This document shows, in pieces, positions 5,680 through 7,177 of a stretch of DNA of 7,177 nucleotides. The notes under the pieces were generated by a model. That model saw only the letters and a list, made by a program, of their open reading frames with translations, did no database searches and was not told the origin of the DNA. A program made the position numbers and the translations under genes. The stretch spans positions 1-7,177 of the forward strand of contig JBEQBT010000175.1 of assembly GCA_041639705.1 (NCBI GenBank). Direction: 5' to 3'. Numbering within the stretch: the stretch's first letter is position 1; the number at the start of each line of letters is the position of its first letter. The DNA comes from JARDZI01 sp041639705 (lineage in GTDB: Bacteria > Bacillota > Clostridia > Clostridiales > Caloramatoraceae).

Positions 5680-6993
5680 ATGTCAATGAAAGAAGAGCTT
5701 ATTGAAAAGTTGAAAAGTAGAACAGCAGTAATAGGAGTGGTTGGACTTGGTTATGTAGGACTTCCCCTTGCAGTTGAAAAAGCAAAGGCAGGGTATAGAG
5801 TAATAGGTTTTGATGTACAACAAAAAAGAGTTGATATGGTGAATCAGGGACATAACTATATTGGAGACGTTGTTGATGAGGATTTAAAGAAACTAACTAG
5901 TTCAGGAAACCTTTTGGCTACAACAGATTACTCAAAGATTGCAGAGGTTGATGCTGTAGCAATTGCTGTTCCAACTCCACTTGATAAATATAAGCAGCCA
6001 GACGTTAGCTATGTTGTTAACTCAACAACTAGTATTTCAGAGTATATTCATAAGGGAATGCTTGTAGTACTGGAAAGTACAACATATCCAGGAACTACTG
6101 AAGAGGTAGTAAAGCCAATACTTGAGAGAACAGGATTAAAATGCGGAGAAGATTTCTATTTAGCATTTTCACCAGAGCGTGTTGATCCAGGTAACAAGCA
6201 ATTTAAAACAAAGAATACTCCAAAGGTAGTTGGTGGAGTTACAAAGGATTGTACAGAGGTTGCTGCAATAATGTATAGAAATGTATTGCAGGGTGAAATA
6301 TTTGAAGTATCCTCACCAGCAGTTGCTGAAATGGAAAAAATACTTGAAAATACATTTAGAAATATAAACGTTGCACTTGCAAATGAAATGGCAATACTTT
6401 GTGAGAGAATGGGTATTGACGTTTGGGAAGTAATAGAGGCAGCAAAAACAAAGCCATATGGTTTTATGGCCTTTTATCCAGGACCTGGACTTGGTGGACA
6501 TTGTATTCCAATAGATCCATTCTACTTAACTTGGAAGGCTAGAGAATATGATTATCATACAAAGCTTATTGAAATAGCTGGAGAAATAAACGACTCCATG
6601 CCTGATTTCGTAGTTGAAAAAGCAGGACATTTATTAAACGATTTTAAGAAGCCTTTAAATGGAGCAAATGTGCTGTTGCTTGGTGCAGCATATAAAAAGG
6701 ATATAGATGATATGAGAGAATCACCAGTGTTAAAGGTTATTGAAATTCTGGAAAAGAGAAATGCTGTAATTTCATATAATGACCCATATATACCAGAATT
6801 TAAACATGCAGAAAAACAGTATAAATCAGTAGAAATTACAAAGGAAATGATTTCTTCAGCTGATATAGTAATATTAACAACAGACCATTCAGACTATGAT
6901 TATAACATGATAGTTGAAAATGCAAAGGTTGTACTTGATACTAGAAATGCAGCTAAGAATGTAGTTAATAGAGAAAAAATTCATAAACTATAA
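5680..6993 (+). CDS. wbpA: UDP-N-acetyl-D-glucosamine 6-dehydrogenase (WbpA-type)
   Basis: This enzyme is expected to oxidise the C6 hydroxyl of UDP-GlcNAc to a carboxylate with two NAD+ in the cytoplasm, giving UDP-GlcNAcA for acidic surface polysaccharides. The 437 residues match the usual WbpA length. The N-terminal NAD domain has GLGYVG at 22-27 and D45 at the end of the second strand. S-P-E-R-V-D-P-G follows in the linker part. The catalytic set of the UDP-sugar dehydrogenase superfamily is intact and correctly spaced: K220 and N224 (E-K-I-L-E-N-T-F), C275 and D279 (GGHCIPID). The motif GPGLGGHCIPIDPFYLTWKA favours the UDP-GlcNAc (WbpA) branch over UDP-glucose or UDP-ManNAc (WecC) dehydrogenases. 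The C-terminal domain starts near the G-A-A-Y-K-K-D-I-D-D-M-R-E-S-P block. It follows a UDP-GlcNAc dehydratase gene, which fits a glycan cluster. Substrate choice is by motif similarity only; a related UDP-HexNAc substrate is possible. Confidence 0.93.
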   Translation: MSMKEELIEKLKSRTAVIGVVGLGYVGLPLAVEKAKAGYRVIGFDVQQKRVDMVNQGHNYIGDVVDEDLKKLTSSGNLLATTDYSKIAEVDAVAIAVPTPLDKYKQPDVSYVVNSTTSISEYIHKGMLVVLESTTYPGTTEEVVKPILERTGLKCGEDFYLAFSPERVDPGNKQFKTKNTPKVVGGVTKDCTEVAAIMYRNVLQGEIFEVSSPAVAEMEKILENTFRNINVALANEMAILCERMGIDVWEVIEAAKTKPYGFMAFYPGPGLGGHCIPIDPFYLTWKAREYDYHTKLIEIAGEINDSMPDFVVEKAGHLLNDFKKPLNGANVLLLGAAYKKDIDDMRESPVLKVIEILEKRNAVISYNDPYIPEFKHAEKQYKSVEITKEMISSADIVILTTDHSDYDYNMIVENAKVVLDTRNAAKNVVNREKIHKL

Positions 6994-6995
6994 TT

Positions 6996-7028
6996 TTAAC
7001 AGGCTAAACGAGCAGTTTAGCCTGTTAA
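6996..7028 (+). terminator. Hairpin after wbpA, possible terminator without a T tract
   Basis: A perfect 14-bp stem (6996-7009 with 7015-7028) with a 5-nt loop GAGCA starts 3 nt after the wbpA stop. No T run follows on either strand, so a standard intrinsic terminator is not demonstrated. It may be a weak terminator or an mRNA 3'-end stabilising hairpin. Confidence 0.5.
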
Positions 7029-7108
7029 TGAAATATAAATAAAGCATTAATGTAGACCAGCTAAGCAAAGTCAAGTGATTTTAATAAATTATTTTTGCAA
7101 GTTAATAA

Positions 7109-7131
7109 AAATAGTTATGCAAATAGTTATG
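7109..7131. repeat. Short tandem direct repeat
   Basis: AAATAGTTATG occurs twice (7109-7119 and 7121-7131) with a period of 12 bp, in the AT-rich region after wbpA. The spacing is close to one helical turn. It could be an operator for a gene beyond the window or a chance repeat in AT-rich DNA. No gene is seen in 7029-7177. Confidence 0.45.
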
Positions 7132-7143
7132 AAAAAAGAGTAT

Positions 7144-7167
7144 CATAATCAAGCTGCCTAGATTATG
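7144..7167. repeat. Short inverted repeat near the window end
   Basis: CATAATC (7144-7150) and GATTATG (7161-7167) are exact reverse complements around a 10-nt centre. There is no T tract. It may be an operator or leader structure of the next gene; the function is unknown. Confidence 0.4.
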
Positions 7168-7177
7168 CTGAAATAAA

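Noticed and set aside
7095..7123. Promoter TTGCAA at 7095-7100
   Set aside because: No -10-like hexamer lies at 16-18 bp spacing.

Overview
The window is a low-GC stretch with clostridial character. It is AT-rich, has strong AGGAGG-type ribosome binding sites, sigma-A-like promoters, and proteins typical of Gram-positive (probably spore-forming) Firmicutes: an LCP wall-polymer ligase and a secreted SpoIID/LytB protein with peptidoglycan-binding repeats. The genus cannot be fixed from the sequence alone.

All four genes are on the + strand and concern cell-envelope polysaccharide. In order they are: (1) the 3' part of a LytR-CpsA-Psr (LCP) gene, cut by the window start and ending at 662; (2) a SpoIID/LytB-domain wall protein, 931-3198; (3) a membrane-bound UDP-GlcNAc 4,6-dehydratase of the WbpM/PglF/CapD type, 3507-5333; (4) a WbpA-type UDP-GlcNAc 6-dehydrogenase, 5680-6993. 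Genes 3 and 4 both draw on UDP-GlcNAc to make precursors for a surface glycan (a 4-keto-6-deoxy sugar and a uronic acid). An LCP enzyme would attach such a glycan to peptidoglycan, and the SpoIID-type protein would act on the peptidoglycan itself. The genes are not one tight operon: genes 2, 3 and 4 each have a readable promoter of their own, and intrinsic terminators follow genes 1 and 2.

The most notable content is between the genes. Each of the three full intergenic regions carries one copy of the same element, 115, 115 and 117 bp long, starting within 50 bp after the upstream stop codon (in one case supplying that stop codon). Each element is an inverted pair of 24-26 nt units separated by exactly 67 nt. 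Each unit begins with GTAG and then forms its own small hairpin. The two units in an element differ at two positions that form one base pair of that hairpin, so pairing is kept. This is the architecture of REP/BIME elements (GTAG foot plus palindrome, in inverted pairs), best known from Proteobacteria, where RAYT (TnpA-REP) HUH transposases mobilise them. The third copy is inverted relative to the first two and more degraded. No transposase is in the window.

Other points are a promoter embedded in the terminator hairpin between genes 1 and 2, a correction of the SpoIID-protein start to a GTG at 931, and small repeats of unknown meaning in the last 80 bases.
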